Source: Sutterella megalosphaeroides
GTDB lineage: Bacteria; Pseudomonadota; Gammaproteobacteria; Burkholderiales; Burkholderiaceae_F
DNA: 64,000 nucleotides
Assembly: GCF_003609995.1 (NCBI RefSeq)
Contig: NZ_AP018786.1
Coordinates: 1,560,001 to 1,624,000 of the forward strand
Reading direction: 5' to 3'
The notes under the pieces are model-generated. The model searched no databases, had not been told where the DNA came from, and was given only the letters and a program-made list of their open reading frames with translations. Shown here piece after piece: positions 46,686-56,425 of this stretch (its first letter is position 1; the number at the start of each line of letters is the position of its first letter). Position numbers and translations under genes: made by a program.

Positions 46686-48056
46686 ATGACCGAAAATTCC
46701 CTTTCCGCCGACACCGTTCGCGCGATCCTCCGCTTCCGTGACGATCGTAACTGGGCGCCCTTCCACCACCCGAAGGACCTGGCGCTCTCGATTTCGATCG
46801 AGGCGGCCGAGCTCCTGGAGTGCTTTCAGTGGAGCGGCACGGACGCGGACGTGTCGGAAAAGCGCGCCCGTCAGGCGGAAGAACTGGCGGACGTTCTGAT
46901 TTACGGGGTACTTCTTGCCGACCGTCTAGGGGTCGACCTCAATGCCGCCGTGCGCGCGAAGCTCTCGAAAAACGCCGAGCGGTACCCCGCCGATACGTGT
47001 CGCAAAGGCGCCTCCGACGCCGAGCGGCTCGAGGCCTACGCTCGCTTGAAGGACGAAGCCCGTTCGGAGGGGCGCGAGGAAACGCCCGAAGAAAAGGCAT
47101 TGGAACGGTTCCGTTCGGCGGCCGCCGCCTACGCAAAGCACCTCGCGTCCGTTCGTCACCGACCGGGCACGTGGGCGTCCGACGACGAAAACCGAATCGT
47201 CTTCACGCGCTACACGCAGGAGACCACCGACTTCTGGCGGGAGCTCGATACACTGCGGGCGTCGGAAGCAGGAGACCTTCTTCTCAAAGGCTCGATCTAC
47301 GGCACGACCGTTCGAATCGACGACGTATCGACGGAGAAACTCCGTCACCTCTTGCCCGCGGACGCCTTTGCAGTGCTCGTCACGCTCCTTCGCGAAGAAC
47401 GTATCGAAGACGGCGCCTGGCAGCGGTGGGCGGCGGGACGCCGCCTTGAAGCCTTACTCTCGGTCTTTGCAATGAACGACGAAGACGACTCGAACGGCGA
47501 CTCCGAAGCGCACGCTTGCACGCCTGCAGCGACTCACTCGGGCTTCGCACAGCCCTTCGGTTCGGGATCGTCCGTCCTTTGCAACTTGGCTTCGAATTCC
47601 GTTTCGGCTTCTGCTTCGGGAGCCTCTCCGGCTGTCTCGGAGTCCCGCGTCTCCTCGACCGTCACCTCCCGTTCCTTCGGCCCCTTTGCCGATTTGATCG
47701 GTCTCTTGTCTTTCCTTGAGCGCGCCGAAGCAAATCCCACGATTCTCGGTCGCACGGCGATGACGCCGATGGGCCCCGCCTTCACGTACGGGCCCGAAGC
47801 GGCCAAAGCACGGCGGCTCCTTTCGGGCTACTCCGACGGAAACTACGTGGCGGTTCTCGAATCGCGCGGCATCACCTCGTGGCACGACGCGGACCCCGAT
47901 CGGGCGGACGGCCGCTTGATCGGCGCGCTTATCACGGATATTCTTCGGTCCGAACGCGACCGACCCGCGGTCTTCGTGGAGGCCGTCGAAAAGGGCTTCC
48001 TCACGCGCCTTGTGAAGCGCGTCGCGAAACTTCTCGAAAGTCCCCCCCGGAGCTGA
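46686..48056 (+). CDS. MazG-like nucleotide pyrophosphohydrolase fused to two related C-terminal domains
   Basis: 456 residues. The first 100 resemble MazG/RS21-C6 nucleotide pyrophosphohydrolases (RFRDDRNWAPFHHPKDLALS, ISIEAAELLECFQWSG, EELADVLIYGVLLADRLGVD), with the acidic EAAE and ELAD metal-binding motifs. Two further regions (about 155-255 and 335-450) share a pattern of FWRELDTLRASEAGD-type and LSFLERAEANP-type openings. Both end in a helix like LVTLLREERIEDGAW or ALITDILRSERDRPAVF, and resemble DUF6508 by eye. A Ser/Ala-rich linker separates them. It might remove aberrant or signalling nucleotides. An ATG at 46671 is an alternative start; neither has a clear Shine-Dalgarno. Confidence 0.75.
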   Translation: MTENSLSADTVRAILRFRDDRNWAPFHHPKDLALSISIEAAELLECFQWSGTDADVSEKRARQAEELADVLIYGVLLADRLGVDLNAAVRAKLSKNAERYPADTCRKGASDAERLEAYARLKDEARSEGREETPEEKALERFRSAAAAYAKHLASVRHRPGTWASDDENRIVFTRYTQETTDFWRELDTLRASEAGDLLLKGSIYGTTVRIDDVSTEKLRHLLPADAFAVLVTLLREERIEDGAWQRWAAGRRLEALLSVFAMNDEDDSNGDSEAHACTPAATHSGFAQPFGSGSSVLCNLASNSVSASASGASPAVSESRVSSTVTSRSFGPFADLIGLLSFLERAEANPTILGRTAMTPMGPAFTYGPEAAKARRLLSGYSDGNYVAVLESRGITSWHDADPDRADGRLIGALITDILRSERDRPAVFVEAVEKGFLTRLVKRVAKLLESPPRS

Positions 48057-48160
48057 CCGTTCCCACCGCACCGTCCTACGCTATCGCGACGATTGTGCCG
48101 TAAATACGGTATTTGAAAACAGGTTTTACCGGTTGCCGTCCCGCTTGGTCGATCGCGGAC

Positions 48161-48166
48161 TACAAT
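48161..48166 (+). promoter_or_regulatory. Possible -10 element of the hydrogenase gene
   Basis: TACAAT lies 138 bases before the hydrogenase ATG. The -35 is weak, and no FNR-type palindrome was seen. Confidence 0.3.
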
Positions 48167-48303
48167 GAGACGGAACAGCGGATAGGACGTCAACACGTTG
48201 CGCCCCTTTTCCCCCGAGCTTTCGACAACGTTCGTCAGCGCGGGGCGCACCCCGAACGACGTCCTTCCGAAAGACCCCGATAAAAACAAACCGACTTCGA
48301 AAC

Positions 48304-50373
48304 ATGAGCAAACACATGGATCCCAAGGTCCGCGTCCCGATCGACGCGGACAACCCCGCGATCGCCCGCATCGAAGACCGTTGCGTCTCCTGTACGCTCT
48401 GCCGCGACGTGTGTGAAACCTACATCGGCGTGCACGGCACGTACGACTTGGCCGACACGGGCGACCGTGCGGTGTGCGTGCACTGCGGTCAGTGCGCCGC
48501 GGTGTGCCCCGTGAATTCGATCATCGTGAAGCCCGAATGGGAAGCCGTCAAGGCCGCGATTGCCGACCCCGCGAAGGTGGTGATCTTTTCGACCTCGCCC
48601 TCGGTGCGCGTCGGTCTCGGCGAAGCGTTCGGGATGGAACCCGGGGCCTTTGTCGAAGGGCGGATGGTGGCGCTTCTTCGCAAACTCGGGGGCGACTACG
48701 TGCTCGACACGAACTTCGCCGCCGACATGACGATCGTTGAAGAAGCGGCCGAACTCGTCGAGCGCATTACGAAGAAGACCGGGCCCCTGCCGCAGTTCAC
48801 GAGCTGCTGCCCCGCCTGGGTGCGTTGGTGCGAAATCTATCATCCGGAGTTCCTGCCGCATATTTCGAGCGCGAAGAGCCCGATCGGCATGCAAGGTCCC
48901 ACGATCAAGACCTACTTTGCGAAGAAGGCGGGGCTCGATCCCAAGACGATCGTGAACGTCGCCGTCACGCCCTGCACCGCCAAGAAGGCTGAAATCCGCC
49001 GCGAAGAAATGAACGCCGCGGGCCGCATGCTGGGCGATCCTGCGATGCGCGACATGGACTACGTCATCACGACGACGGAACTCGCCGAATGGGCGAAGGC
49101 CGAAGGGATCGACTTCGACACGCTCGAAGACTCGGCGTTTGACAACTTCATGGGCCAGGCCTCGGGCGCGGGCGTCATCTTCGGCAACACCGGGGGCGTC
49201 ATGGAAGCGGCGCTTCGTACGGCCTACGCGGAACTCACGGGCGAAGACGCCCCGGCGGACCTCTATGACCTCAAGCCCGTGCGCGGCCTCGAGGACATGA
49301 AGGAAGCCTCGGTCGACATCAACGGCACCACCGTCAAGGTGGCGGTCGTCTACGGGACGGCGAACGCTGGCCGCCTCATCGAAGAGATCCAAGCGGGTCG
49401 CGCCGACTACCACTTCGTCGAAGTGATGACGTGTCCGGGCGGCTGCATCGGCGGGGGCGGGCAGCCCAAGGCCTTCGGTCCCGAAGCCGACAAGCGCCGC
49501 GAAGCCCGCATCGAGAGTCTCTACAAGCGCGACGCCGCGATGACGGTACGCCGAAGCGACCTCAACCCCGAACTCGAAACCCTTTACAAGGAATTCTACG
49601 AGCGCCCCCTTTCCGAAACCGCTCATAGAATGCTTCATACCACGTACACCGACCGACGTCGGGATTTAGGAGAAAAACGAATGAGCTACCGTTGCAAAGT
49701 CTGCGGCTACGTCTACGAAGGCGACGAACTCCCCGAAGGCTACCTCTGCCCGCTCTGCCACAAGGACGCGACCTACTTCGAAAAGATCGAAGCCGCTCCC
49801 GCCGCCAAGCAGACCGCCCCGCAGTGCGCGGGCGGCAAGAAGAGCCTCGCCGGCACGAAGACCGAAGCGAACCTGAAGGCCGCCTTCGCGGGCGAATCCC
49901 AGGCTCGCAACAAGTACACGTACTTCGCCGAAGTGGCGAAGCGCGAAGGGTACGAGCAGCTCGCCGAAATCTTCCTGAAGACCGCCCGCAACGAACAGGA
50001 ACACGCCCGCCTCTGGTTCGAGGCCTTGGGCGGCATCGGTGACACGGCCCAGAACCTCAAGGCCGCCGCCGAAGGCGAAAACTACGAATGGACCGACATG
50101 TACAAGACGTTCGCCGAAGAAGCGGAAGCCGAAGGCTTCCCCGAACTCGCCGCGCGTTTCCGTGCGGTCGGCGACATCGAACGCGCCCACGAAGAACGTT
50201 ACCTCAAGCTCTTGAAGAACGTCGAAATGAACAAGGTCTTCGAAAAGGCCGGTCAGTACATGTGGGAATGCCGCGTTTGCGGTCACCTCGTGGTCGGCAA
50301 CAAGGCCCCCGAAATCTGCCCCGTCTGCGGCTACAGCAAGGCCTACTTCGAAGTTCGCGCCGAAAACTACTGA
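48304..50373 (+). CDS. [FeFe]-hydrogenase fused in frame to rubrerythrin, 689 aa
   Basis: Residues 20-75 form a two-cluster ferredoxin domain (Cys27, 30, 33, 37 and Cys58, 61, 64, 68). The H-cluster domain follows, with TSCCPAW (Cys168, Cys169), TPCTAKKAE (Cys224, Glu230) and [13 protein letters not shown] (Cys377, Cys381), and a small-subunit-like tail ending LHTTYTD. Without any stop, the frame continues into a full rubrerythrin starting at Met460: a rubredoxin-like knot (CKVC, CPLC), a diiron four-helix bundle ([24 protein letters not shown]) and a second rubredoxin-like knot (CRVC, CPVC). An internal ATG at 49681 has its own TTAGGAG, so a separate rubrerythrin may also be made. The cell could thus couple H2 or ferredoxin to peroxide reduction. 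No hydEFG genes are nearby. Confidence 0.9.
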   Translation: MSKHMDPKVRVPIDADNPAIARIEDRCVSCTLCRDVCETYIGVHGTYDLADTGDRAVCVHCGQCAAVCPVNSIIVKPEWEAVKAAIADPAKVVIFSTSPSVRVGLGEAFGMEPGAFVEGRMVALLRKLGGDYVLDTNFAADMTIVEEAAELVERITKKTGPLPQFTSCCPAWVRWCEIYHPEFLPHISSAKSPIGMQGPTIKTYFAKKAGLDPKTIVNVAVTPCTAKKAEIRREEMNAAGRMLGDPAMRDMDYVITTTELAEWAKAEGIDFDTLEDSAFDNFMGQASGAGVIFGNTGGVMEAALRTAYAELTGEDAPADLYDLKPVRGLEDMKEASVDINGTTVKVAVVYGTANAGRLIEEIQAGRADYHFVEVMTCPGGCIGGGGQPKAFGPEADKRREARIESLYKRDAAMTVRRSDLNPELETLYKEFYERPLSETAHRMLHTTYTDRRRDLGEKRMSYRCKVCGYVYEGDELPEGYLCPLCHKDATYFEKIEAAPAAKQTAPQCAGGKKSLAGTKTEANLKAAFAGESQARNKYTYFAEVAKREGYEQLAEIFLKTARNEQEHARLWFEALGGIGDTAQNLKAAAEGENYEWTDMYKTFAEEAEAEGFPELAARFRAVGDIERAHEERYLKLLKNVEMNKVFEKAGQYMWECRVCGHLVVGNKAPEICPVCGYSKAYFEVRAENY
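49666..49683 (+). promoter_or_regulatory. Internal ribosome binding site and start of rubrerythrin
   Basis: TTAGGAG precedes the ATG at 49681, in the same frame as the upstream hydrogenase with no stop between. It suggests the rubrerythrin was, or still is, also translated independently. Confidence 0.65.
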
Positions 50374-50490
50374 TCGGCGTGAGCGCTTGAACGGTTGAAG
50401 CGCTTCCGGGCGAAACGTCCTCGGGCATTGCACGGACCGAAGGATTTTTCCCCGGGTTGCACGAGGCGCTCCCAACCCGACAACGACAGA

Positions 50491-50547
50491 GAAACCCTTC
50501 CTTCTTCCTCGTTTGCACGGCGAGAGGACGGAAGGGTTTCGTCGTTT
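50491..50547 (+). terminator. Terminator of the hydrogenase-rubrerythrin gene
   Basis: An 11-pair stem (50491-50501 with 50530-50540) with an inner CTCG/CGAG extension, followed by GTCGTTTT. Confidence 0.8.
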
Positions 50548-50576
50548 TCGGGGGTGCCCGCACGGACGCCCCAACG

Positions 50577-50610
50577 AAAAGGCGCTCCGTGGAACATGCC
50601 GCGAAGCGCC
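50577..50610 (-). terminator. Terminator of the subtilisin autotransporter
   Basis: On the minus strand GGCGCT pairs with AGCGCC across a loop of about 18 bases, then TTTTCG follows. Confidence 0.65.
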
Positions 50611-50737
50611 CGGGGGACCATACCCGGGGCCTCAAGACGAGGCCCGAAAAAGAATGAATCGTGCGATTTCAGCGTGAGCCCCTCGGATCAAACATTCGAA
50701 AGATCCGAGAGAGCTCATGCGTTGCGAACTCCTTCGA

Positions 50738-53700
50738 TCAGAAGGCGTAGCGGACATTGACGCCGACCCCGTGCGAGGTCACGTCGCTACCGTAAGCGCC
50801 CGTGTAGGAGAGACCGAAGGTCGTGCTTTCGCCCATCTTCGCTTCGATACCGAGACCGACGCCGAAGAGGTTGTCAAGCTCTTCGCCCTTGAGGGCGGCC
50901 GGGGCCGCGTCACCGATACGCACCGTGCCTTCGGCGGCCGTGTCGCCGAAGAAGTGCATCCAGTTCACGTCACCCTTCACCTTCATGTCGACGGTCGCAA
51001 GCTTGAAGGGCATCGCTCCGCGAACACCGAGGGTCGTCACCTCGATGTTCTGATTGTCGAATTCGGAGGTGACGGCGGTCGTCCCCGCCGTTTCGGTGAA
51101 GCCGTCCGCCTTCGCGTGCACCCACGTGAAGCCGACATAGGGTTCGACCGAATACGCGTCGGTGTTGAGGCCCGTATAGGCCACTTCACCGAAGAGCTGC
51201 ATCAGGTCGGCGTCCGCGCTCGTCGTGCCGTAACCGACGGAATCCATGAAGGAAATGCCGCGGGTGAGTTCGCGATCCTGCTGCGTCCAGGCAAAGCCGT
51301 AAGCCAAGGAGACCGGGCCCGTCGCCGTTTCGCCGTAAATACCAGCGTGGATGTCGTCGCTGTCGATCTTGCCGTCGACGCCGCCCTTGAAGTCGGTCGA
51401 GCCCGCACCGAAGAAGACGCCCAACTTCGTCGCGGAGCAAACCTGCATTTCAACGCCGACGAGACCCGCATAGAAGTCCGCGTCGAGGTCGGTCGAAGCG
51501 CCGCCCGCATCCGAATTGCTCCAAGCACCGATGCCGGTCGCCCAAACTTCGGCGCCGTTACCGAGCTTCGCCGTATTGGCCGTGCCGTAACCCGTCGACT
51601 GATCTTTCACCGCGCGCGAGAGCGTGAGGGAATTGACGATCGAGAGGTTCTGAGCCGTGAAGTTGATGTCGCTGCCGAGCGAATCGAACGTACGGGCCGC
51701 CTGATCCTTCGTCGCACCGAGGAACGCCGCGAAGGTTTCGCCCTCGGGGTTCGCCTCGATCGCGGCACCGATCGCACGACCGTTTTCGGTTGTCGCGGCC
51801 GCGGCCATGCCGCCGTCGCGCTTCTTGAGCGAGGCCTTCACGGTATTGGCGGTCGACGTGTCGATTTCGTTCGAGAAGAACGCATAGTCGGTACCGGCCG
51901 TCAGGTTCTCGGCACCGGTCAGCGACTTCGTCGTGAGCGTCACGTCGTAGGCTTTCGTCGGATCTTTCCAGAGATCGGTGAGCATCGTTTCGTCGATGCC
52001 GCCCACCTTGAAGATCGCTCCCTCTTCGACCGTGACGTTGCCGAGCGAAACGCCCGATTCGGCGACGGAGAGCGCGCCGCCCTTCTTCACGACGACGTTC
52101 GCGTCGTCGGTCGTCTCGGCACTGGCGGCGTAGTTGTCTTCCACCCAATCGTCTTTATCCGCCTTTTTAAGGCTGAACTGCGTGTGGAATTCGACCGTAC
52201 CGCCCGCATTCACGACGACGTCACCCGAACCGAAGGAGTCCGAGAGGCCGGCCACCGTACCGCCGTTGACGATCGTGCCGCCCGAATAGGTGTTGTGACC
52301 CGTGAGCGTGAGCGTACCGTTGCCGTCCTTGATAAGGCGCCCGACGTAACCCTGCTTGGCACGCAGATCGCGCGCTTCGTCGCGGGCAGTCTTGTATTCG
52401 TACTCCCAGGTTTCTTCCTTCGTGAGGGGCCCCGCGGCCTTCTTTTCGTCGAGAACGGCCTTGCGTTTGACCCAGGCCGCATCTTCCTCTTCGTCCTCAA
52501 CCTTGCGGGCCTTGATGGCGACATCCGAAATGTCGTTGCGCCACGTATCGTCAACGTCGTTCATCGTCACGGCGAAGTCGCCCAAGAACTGACCCGGACC
52601 GTAAATGGCCTTGCCGAGGTCGAGCACGCCCCAACCGTAATCGTTGTCGGGAACACCCGTCGCGGAATCCCACTCTTCAAGCAATCCCTCCTGACCGTCC
52701 GTGTTCGAAGCGGTCGTGAACATGACGTCGCGCACTTGCGTCGGAGTCAAGTAGGTGTAGCGGCCCATCAAGACGCCCATGGCGCCCGCGATGTGCGGAG
52801 CGGCATTGCTCGTGCCGCCTGCGGTGCCCCAGCCGTGGTTGTCTTTGGAATCTGTTGCCGCATTACCGTCGCCGTCGATCGCGCCCGTAGCGGGATCGAT
52901 GCTCGCACCCCAAACGTTCGTCGGAGCCGTGATCGTCCACCATTTCGCAACGCCCGCGCGGTTGTAACCGCCTCCGCCGTGATCGTCATCCGTACCGGCA
53001 TGCGTACCGTTTTCGTTCCCCATGATGACCATGCGGCCGTCCGCCGTAATGTCGACACCGCCAGCGGCGATCCAGTACTGTTCCGCGTCGGGCGTAAAGT
53101 ACGGATACATCGCGCGATAGTACGGGTTCTGGAAGTTGCGGTTCCCGTTCGTGAAGATCTGAATGAGGCCGTGCTTCTTCGCGACCTCGTAGGCGGCGTC
53201 CATGAAGTTCTTGCCGCCCGCCTTATCGGCGTCTTCGCGGAAGAGGTAGTATTCTTTTTCGACCCCGTTCTGGCCCGTCGTGAAGTCGAATTCGGAGCCC
53301 ACCTGGCCGACGTCGTAGTGCCACCCCGAATCAACGACGCCCTGGTCGTTTTCGACGCGGATGTTCGTGCCCCAAGAGTTGTTGATGACCTTCGCACCCG
53401 TGTTTCCGACCGCGTCCCAGACCGCGTAGAAGTAGTTGTAGTCCTGATACGGGCCGTAATTCATGTTGTCCGTGCCGCCCGTATTGCCGACCGCCACGTC
53501 GGATTCAAATGCAACGCCGTGCGAGCCGATACCGTTGCGGTTCCCCGCCGCGACCGACGTCACGTGCGTGCCGTGCGCGTCGTTGATGCCGAGGATCCAG
53601 TCGCCGTTCGTTTCGAACGCTTCGCCCTTCGAATATTCACCCGTCTTGTCGTCCGCCTGACCGCCCGCGAATTGGTCGAACGGATACCGGTCGCCGTCGT

Positions 53701-54160
53701 GGTAGTACGTGCCCGAAGCCGTCACGCCGAAAATGCGCCCGCCCGAGAGGTCGGTATGCGCAAGCTCTGCACCCGAGTCGACGACGCCGATGAGAACGCC
53801 CTTGCCGGTGTAGCCTTCGGCGTACGCCTGCGACGCGTTGATGAGCGTCAACGCGTGGGATTTCGTGTATTCGTCGGTTTCCCAGGATTTGGTGCTCCCA
53901 AGCTTGCCGGTTTCGACGTAGGCGGGATCTGCGGTCGTCCGAGCGGTCGCATCCGAGGCGGACGTACCCGAGAATTCGGGAGAGGCGGCGCCCGCGAGCG
54001 GCGTCACGTACGCGGCTTGAGCTACGCCGAGACCGAGCCCCGCCGCCGCAACGGCTGCCGCGACGAGCGTCTTCTTGCGATCGGTCGTGCGATGGTTTTC
54101 GTCGGTGACGACGTATTGACGACGAGCCTGACTCCACTTGGTTTTGAAGAAGCGATTCAT
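50738..54160 (-). CDS. Subtilisin-type (S8) serine protease autotransporter, 1140 aa
   Basis: The N-terminus has an extended, ESPR-like region (MNRFFKTKWSQARRQYVVTD) before the hydrophobic signal core and cleavage near residue 50. The S8 protease domain shows an intact catalytic triad: Asp128 (GVVDSGAELAHTDLSG), His196 (NDAHGTHVTSVAAG) and Ser451 (GGTSNAAPHIAGAMG). A passenger-associated repeat (GNGTLTLTGHNTYSGGTIVN) follows near residue 630. The C-terminal beta-barrel (about 870-1140) ends GVNVRYAF. It should be a surface or secreted protease that degrades host or competitor proteins, or processes other autotransporters. The ATG at 54160 has AAGGA upstream. Confidence 0.95.
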   Translation of the reverse strand: MNRFFKTKWSQARRQYVVTDENHRTTDRKKTLVAAAVAAAGLGLGVAQAAYVTPLAGAASPEFSGTSASDATARTTADPAYVETGKLGSTKSWETDEYTKSHALTLINASQAYAEGYTGKGVLIGVVDSGAELAHTDLSGGRIFGVTASGTYYHDGDRYPFDQFAGGQADDKTGEYSKGEAFETNGDWILGINDAHGTHVTSVAAGNRNGIGSHGVAFESDVAVGNTGGTDNMNYGPYQDYNYFYAVWDAVGNTGAKVINNSWGTNIRVENDQGVVDSGWHYDVGQVGSEFDFTTGQNGVEKEYYLFREDADKAGGKNFMDAAYEVAKKHGLIQIFTNGNRNFQNPYYRAMYPYFTPDAEQYWIAAGGVDITADGRMVIMGNENGTHAGTDDDHGGGGYNRAGVAKWWTITAPTNVWGASIDPATGAIDGDGNAATDSKDNHGWGTAGGTSNAAPHIAGAMGVLMGRYTYLTPTQVRDVMFTTASNTDGQEGLLEEWDSATGVPDNDYGWGVLDLGKAIYGPGQFLGDFAVTMNDVDDTWRNDISDVAIKARKVEDEEEDAAWVKRKAVLDEKKAAGPLTKEETWEYEYKTARDEARDLRAKQGYVGRLIKDGNGTLTLTGHNTYSGGTIVNGGTVAGLSDSFGSGDVVVNAGGTVEFHTQFSLKKADKDDWVEDNYAASAETTDDANVVVKKGGALSVAESGVSLGNVTVEEGAIFKVGGIDETMLTDLWKDPTKAYDVTLTTKSLTGAENLTAGTDYAFFSNEIDTSTANTVKASLKKRDGGMAAAATTENGRAIGAAIEANPEGETFAAFLGATKDQAARTFDSLGSDINFTAQNLSIVNSLTLSRAVKDQSTGYGTANTAKLGNGAEVWATGIGAWSNSDAGGASTDLDADFYAGLVGVEMQVCSATKLGVFFGAGSTDFKGGVDGKIDSDDIHAGIYGETATGPVSLAYGFAWTQQDRELTRGISFMDSVGYGTTSADADLMQLFGEVAYTGLNTDAYSVEPYVGFTWVHAKADGFTETAGTTAVTSEFDNQNIEVTTLGVRGAMPFKLATVDMKVKGDVNWMHFFGDTAAEGTVRIGDAAPAALKGEELDNLFGVGLGIEAKMGESTTFGLSYTGAYGSDVTSHGVGVNVRYAF

Positions 54161-54248
54161 GATCCAATCCTTGTCCTTTGAAACATGGGGATACTTCAGG
54201 AGGCGTTGCGCCCGATGAATCGTCGATTACGTTAGTGCATAACGAAAA

Positions 54249-54298
54249 ACACCGACATTGGTGTTGGTACCAACCTACGAACTAGGCAGATAGTTCGT
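54249..54298. promoter_or_regulatory. Cluster of three palindromes between divergent genes
   Basis: ACACC/GGTGT (54249-54253, 54260-54264), the perfect 12-base palindrome GTTGGTACCAAC (54263-54274), and ACGAACTA/TAGTTCGT (54277-54284, 54291-54298). A candidate operator controlling the protease autotransporter and/or the ketosynthase operon. Confidence 0.45.
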
Positions 54299-54406
54299 CC
54301 ATAGGGTCGATGAAATCTTCTCGTTTATCGTTCGGAAGCGAACCGCCAGTAAAACCTCGGCGGTCAACACCGGGCCCCGTTCGTGTCGCCCGGTAGGCCC
54401 CCTCGG

Positions 54407-54412
54407 TATAAT
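54407..54412 (+). promoter_or_regulatory. -10 element of the ketosynthase operon
   Basis: A consensus TATAAT, 52 bases before the ATG at 54464; the -35 is not clear. Confidence 0.55.
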
Positions 54413-54463
54413 CGACTCTCCTCGAATTTTCCTTCGCGACGCCCTCTTTTCGGAGTTTTCGCC

Positions 54464-56212
54464 ATGTCCGCCCCCATCACCGTCGAAGACCTTCTGCGCG
54501 ATCCCGAACCCGCACTGTTGCCCGTCTATGTTCACGACGCTGCCGTTCTTTCGGCGTTGGGAAACGATCTGACGACGCTCCTTCGGCGCCTCGCGGACCC
54601 GACGCCTTTTTCGGACGCGGATGACGACGGCGCGGAAGTACCGCTCGGCGCCTTCCCTCTCGACCCCGAAGTCGAGGCCCGCAAGGACTTCGAAGCGTTC
54701 GCAGGGGACTGGTCCCACGAAGACCGCCTCATTGCTTCAACGCGCTCCTGGCGCTCGGCGTACGGGATGCTGAAACCCCTGGCGGCGCAATTGACGAAGA
54801 AGGAAAAGCTCGAAGCGGGGCTCGTTTTCGGGTGCTCGACCTCCGGGGTCGGTGAAACGATCGACCGACTCGGGGAATTCACCCCCTGGCCCGCCGTCGC
54901 GACTCTGGACCCGGGCCGCCCCGCGCGGCTCCTCGCTGACGCGCTCGGTCTCTCGGGCCCCGCCTACGTGGTCTCGACCGCCTGCACGTCGGGCGCCAAA
55001 GCCGTCGCTGAAGCGGCGCGCCTCCTTCAGATCGGTCGCACGACCGTGATGTTGGCCGGGGGGCTCGACACCCTCAACCCCCTCACCCGCGAAGGGTTCT
55101 CCGCGTTGGGGGCTCGGTCCGCAAAACGCGCCCGCCCCTTTGAAGCGGCCCGCGAAGGTCTTCATCTCGGCGAGGGCGGAGCCTTTTTCCTCATGTCCTC
55201 GAACCCGAAGCGATGCGTTGCGAGCTCCGGAGACGCCGCGCCGCCTGACGAGCAGTGGGCCTCCGTCCGTCTTTCGGGCTGGGGGGAGACTTCCGACGCG
55301 CACCATATTTCGGCGCCCCACCCCGAAGGCGAAGGCGCGAAGCGCGCGATGCTGCGAGCGCTCGAAACGGCGGGCGTCACGGCCGACGACATCGATTACA
55401 TTCATCTACACGGCACCGCCACGCGTCAGAACGACTCCGCGGAAGCGAAGGCCGTGCGGGATGCGGGTCTTCAAAACGCTCCCGCTTCGAGCATCAAACG
55501 CGCGGTGGGGCATACGCTCGCGGGCGCCGGGGCGCTCGGGGCGGCGGTTGCCTACGGGCTCCTGCGCGACCCCGCGATGCCGCTCCCGCTTGCGTTTCGA
55601 GGCGACGAAGCGCCGGACCCCGACATCACGCAGCTCAACTGGGTGCGCGAACCCGTCGCTCGCGCGCGCCGGAACGTCCTTGTGAACGCGTTCGCCTTCG
55701 GCGGCAGCAACGCGTCCCTCCTTTTCTCGCACACGTATCTCACGGCCCCGTGCGACGCCCGGGGGCTTCTGCCGCAATCGGGCCCCATGCGTCTCATCGA
55801 CGAAGGGGTGAGCTACTCGGAGGCCGGTGCCGAAAGTCTCATGACGGTGGAAAGCGACAATTTGCTTTTGGATCTCGACACGGGGCGCTTCCCGGCCTCG
55901 GGCCTCATGGAAGTGATGGCTCAGACGATCGGGATCTTTGCGGGAATCAACGCGCGGCGTGCGGGACTCGAGCCGAAGATCGGCCTTCTTTTGGGCTCGC
56001 GCAGGATCACGCTTCGGGCCTCCGACTACCCCGTCGAGACGAAGTTCAAGACGACGGCGGAAAAGTCCTTCGTCTCGGACGAGGGCTTGTGGCAGTTCGC
56101 GTGCCGCTCGGAAGCGCTTCTGCCGGGAGAAACCGAGTACCGCCCCGCTGCGGACGCGGTTCTGACGGTGTTCGACGCGCCCGAGGGGTATTTCGAAGGC
56201 TTTCGCCGCTGA
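54464..56212 (+). CDS. Ketosynthase fused to a hotdog dehydratase-like domain (ApeO-ApeP type)
   Basis: 582 residues. The first 420 are a beta-ketoacyl synthase: Cys174 in VVSTACTSGAKAVAEA, His316 in HLHGTATRQND and His350 in SIKRAVGHTLAGAGALG form the active site. The last 150 residues resemble ApeP-type 3-hydroxyacyl-ACP dehydratases (SGLMEVMAQTIGIFAG, GLLLGSRRITLRASDYPVET). Where the dehydratase catalytic His is expected (LPHxxxM), the protein has Gln438 (LPQSGPMRLIDEG), so that domain may be inactive or altered. KS and DH are separate genes in typical aryl-polyene clusters. The ATG at 54464 has GGAG upstream; it is the first gene of a five-gene set. Confidence 0.85.
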   Translation: MSAPITVEDLLRDPEPALLPVYVHDAAVLSALGNDLTTLLRRLADPTPFSDADDDGAEVPLGAFPLDPEVEARKDFEAFAGDWSHEDRLIASTRSWRSAYGMLKPLAAQLTKKEKLEAGLVFGCSTSGVGETIDRLGEFTPWPAVATLDPGRPARLLADALGLSGPAYVVSTACTSGAKAVAEAARLLQIGRTTVMLAGGLDTLNPLTREGFSALGARSAKRARPFEAAREGLHLGEGGAFFLMSSNPKRCVASSGDAAPPDEQWASVRLSGWGETSDAHHISAPHPEGEGAKRAMLRALETAGVTADDIDYIHLHGTATRQNDSAEAKAVRDAGLQNAPASSIKRAVGHTLAGAGALGAAVAYGLLRDPAMPLPLAFRGDEAPDPDITQLNWVREPVARARRNVLVNAFAFGGSNASLLFSHTYLTAPCDARGLLPQSGPMRLIDEGVSYSEAGAESLMTVESDNLLLDLDTGRFPASGLMEVMAQTIGIFAGINARRAGLEPKIGLLLGSRRITLRASDYPVETKFKTTAEKSFVSDEGLWQFACRSEALLPGETEYRPAADAVLTVFDAPEGYFEGFRR

Positions 56213-56425
56213 GACGTGTCGAAAAAGGATCGTACGAACGCGAAACCCGAGCGTATCGCGCGTGAAATCCCGCCTTTCGGGCGGGTTTTCCGAACCCGAT
56301 CGGCGCATAATTGGCGTCGGGCCCGGAACATTCGATCCGTTCGGCTCATATACAAAAACCTCCGCGACGAACCGGCTCTTTCCGACAACCATTCGACCCG
56401 AACACTCCCTCCCGAAGGTGCACCC

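Larger units (their letters stand above)
50374..50737. other. Intergenic region with convergent terminators
   Basis: Holds the hydrogenase terminator (50491-50547) and, on the other strand, the terminator of the subtilisin autotransporter (50577-50610). No gene. Confidence 0.6.

Noticed and set aside
50717-54181. Plus-strand ORF of 1154 codons opposite the subtilisin autotransporter
   Set aside because: It is an antisense shadow caused by high GC and codon bias. The minus strand has an intact S8 triad, signal peptide and barrel.
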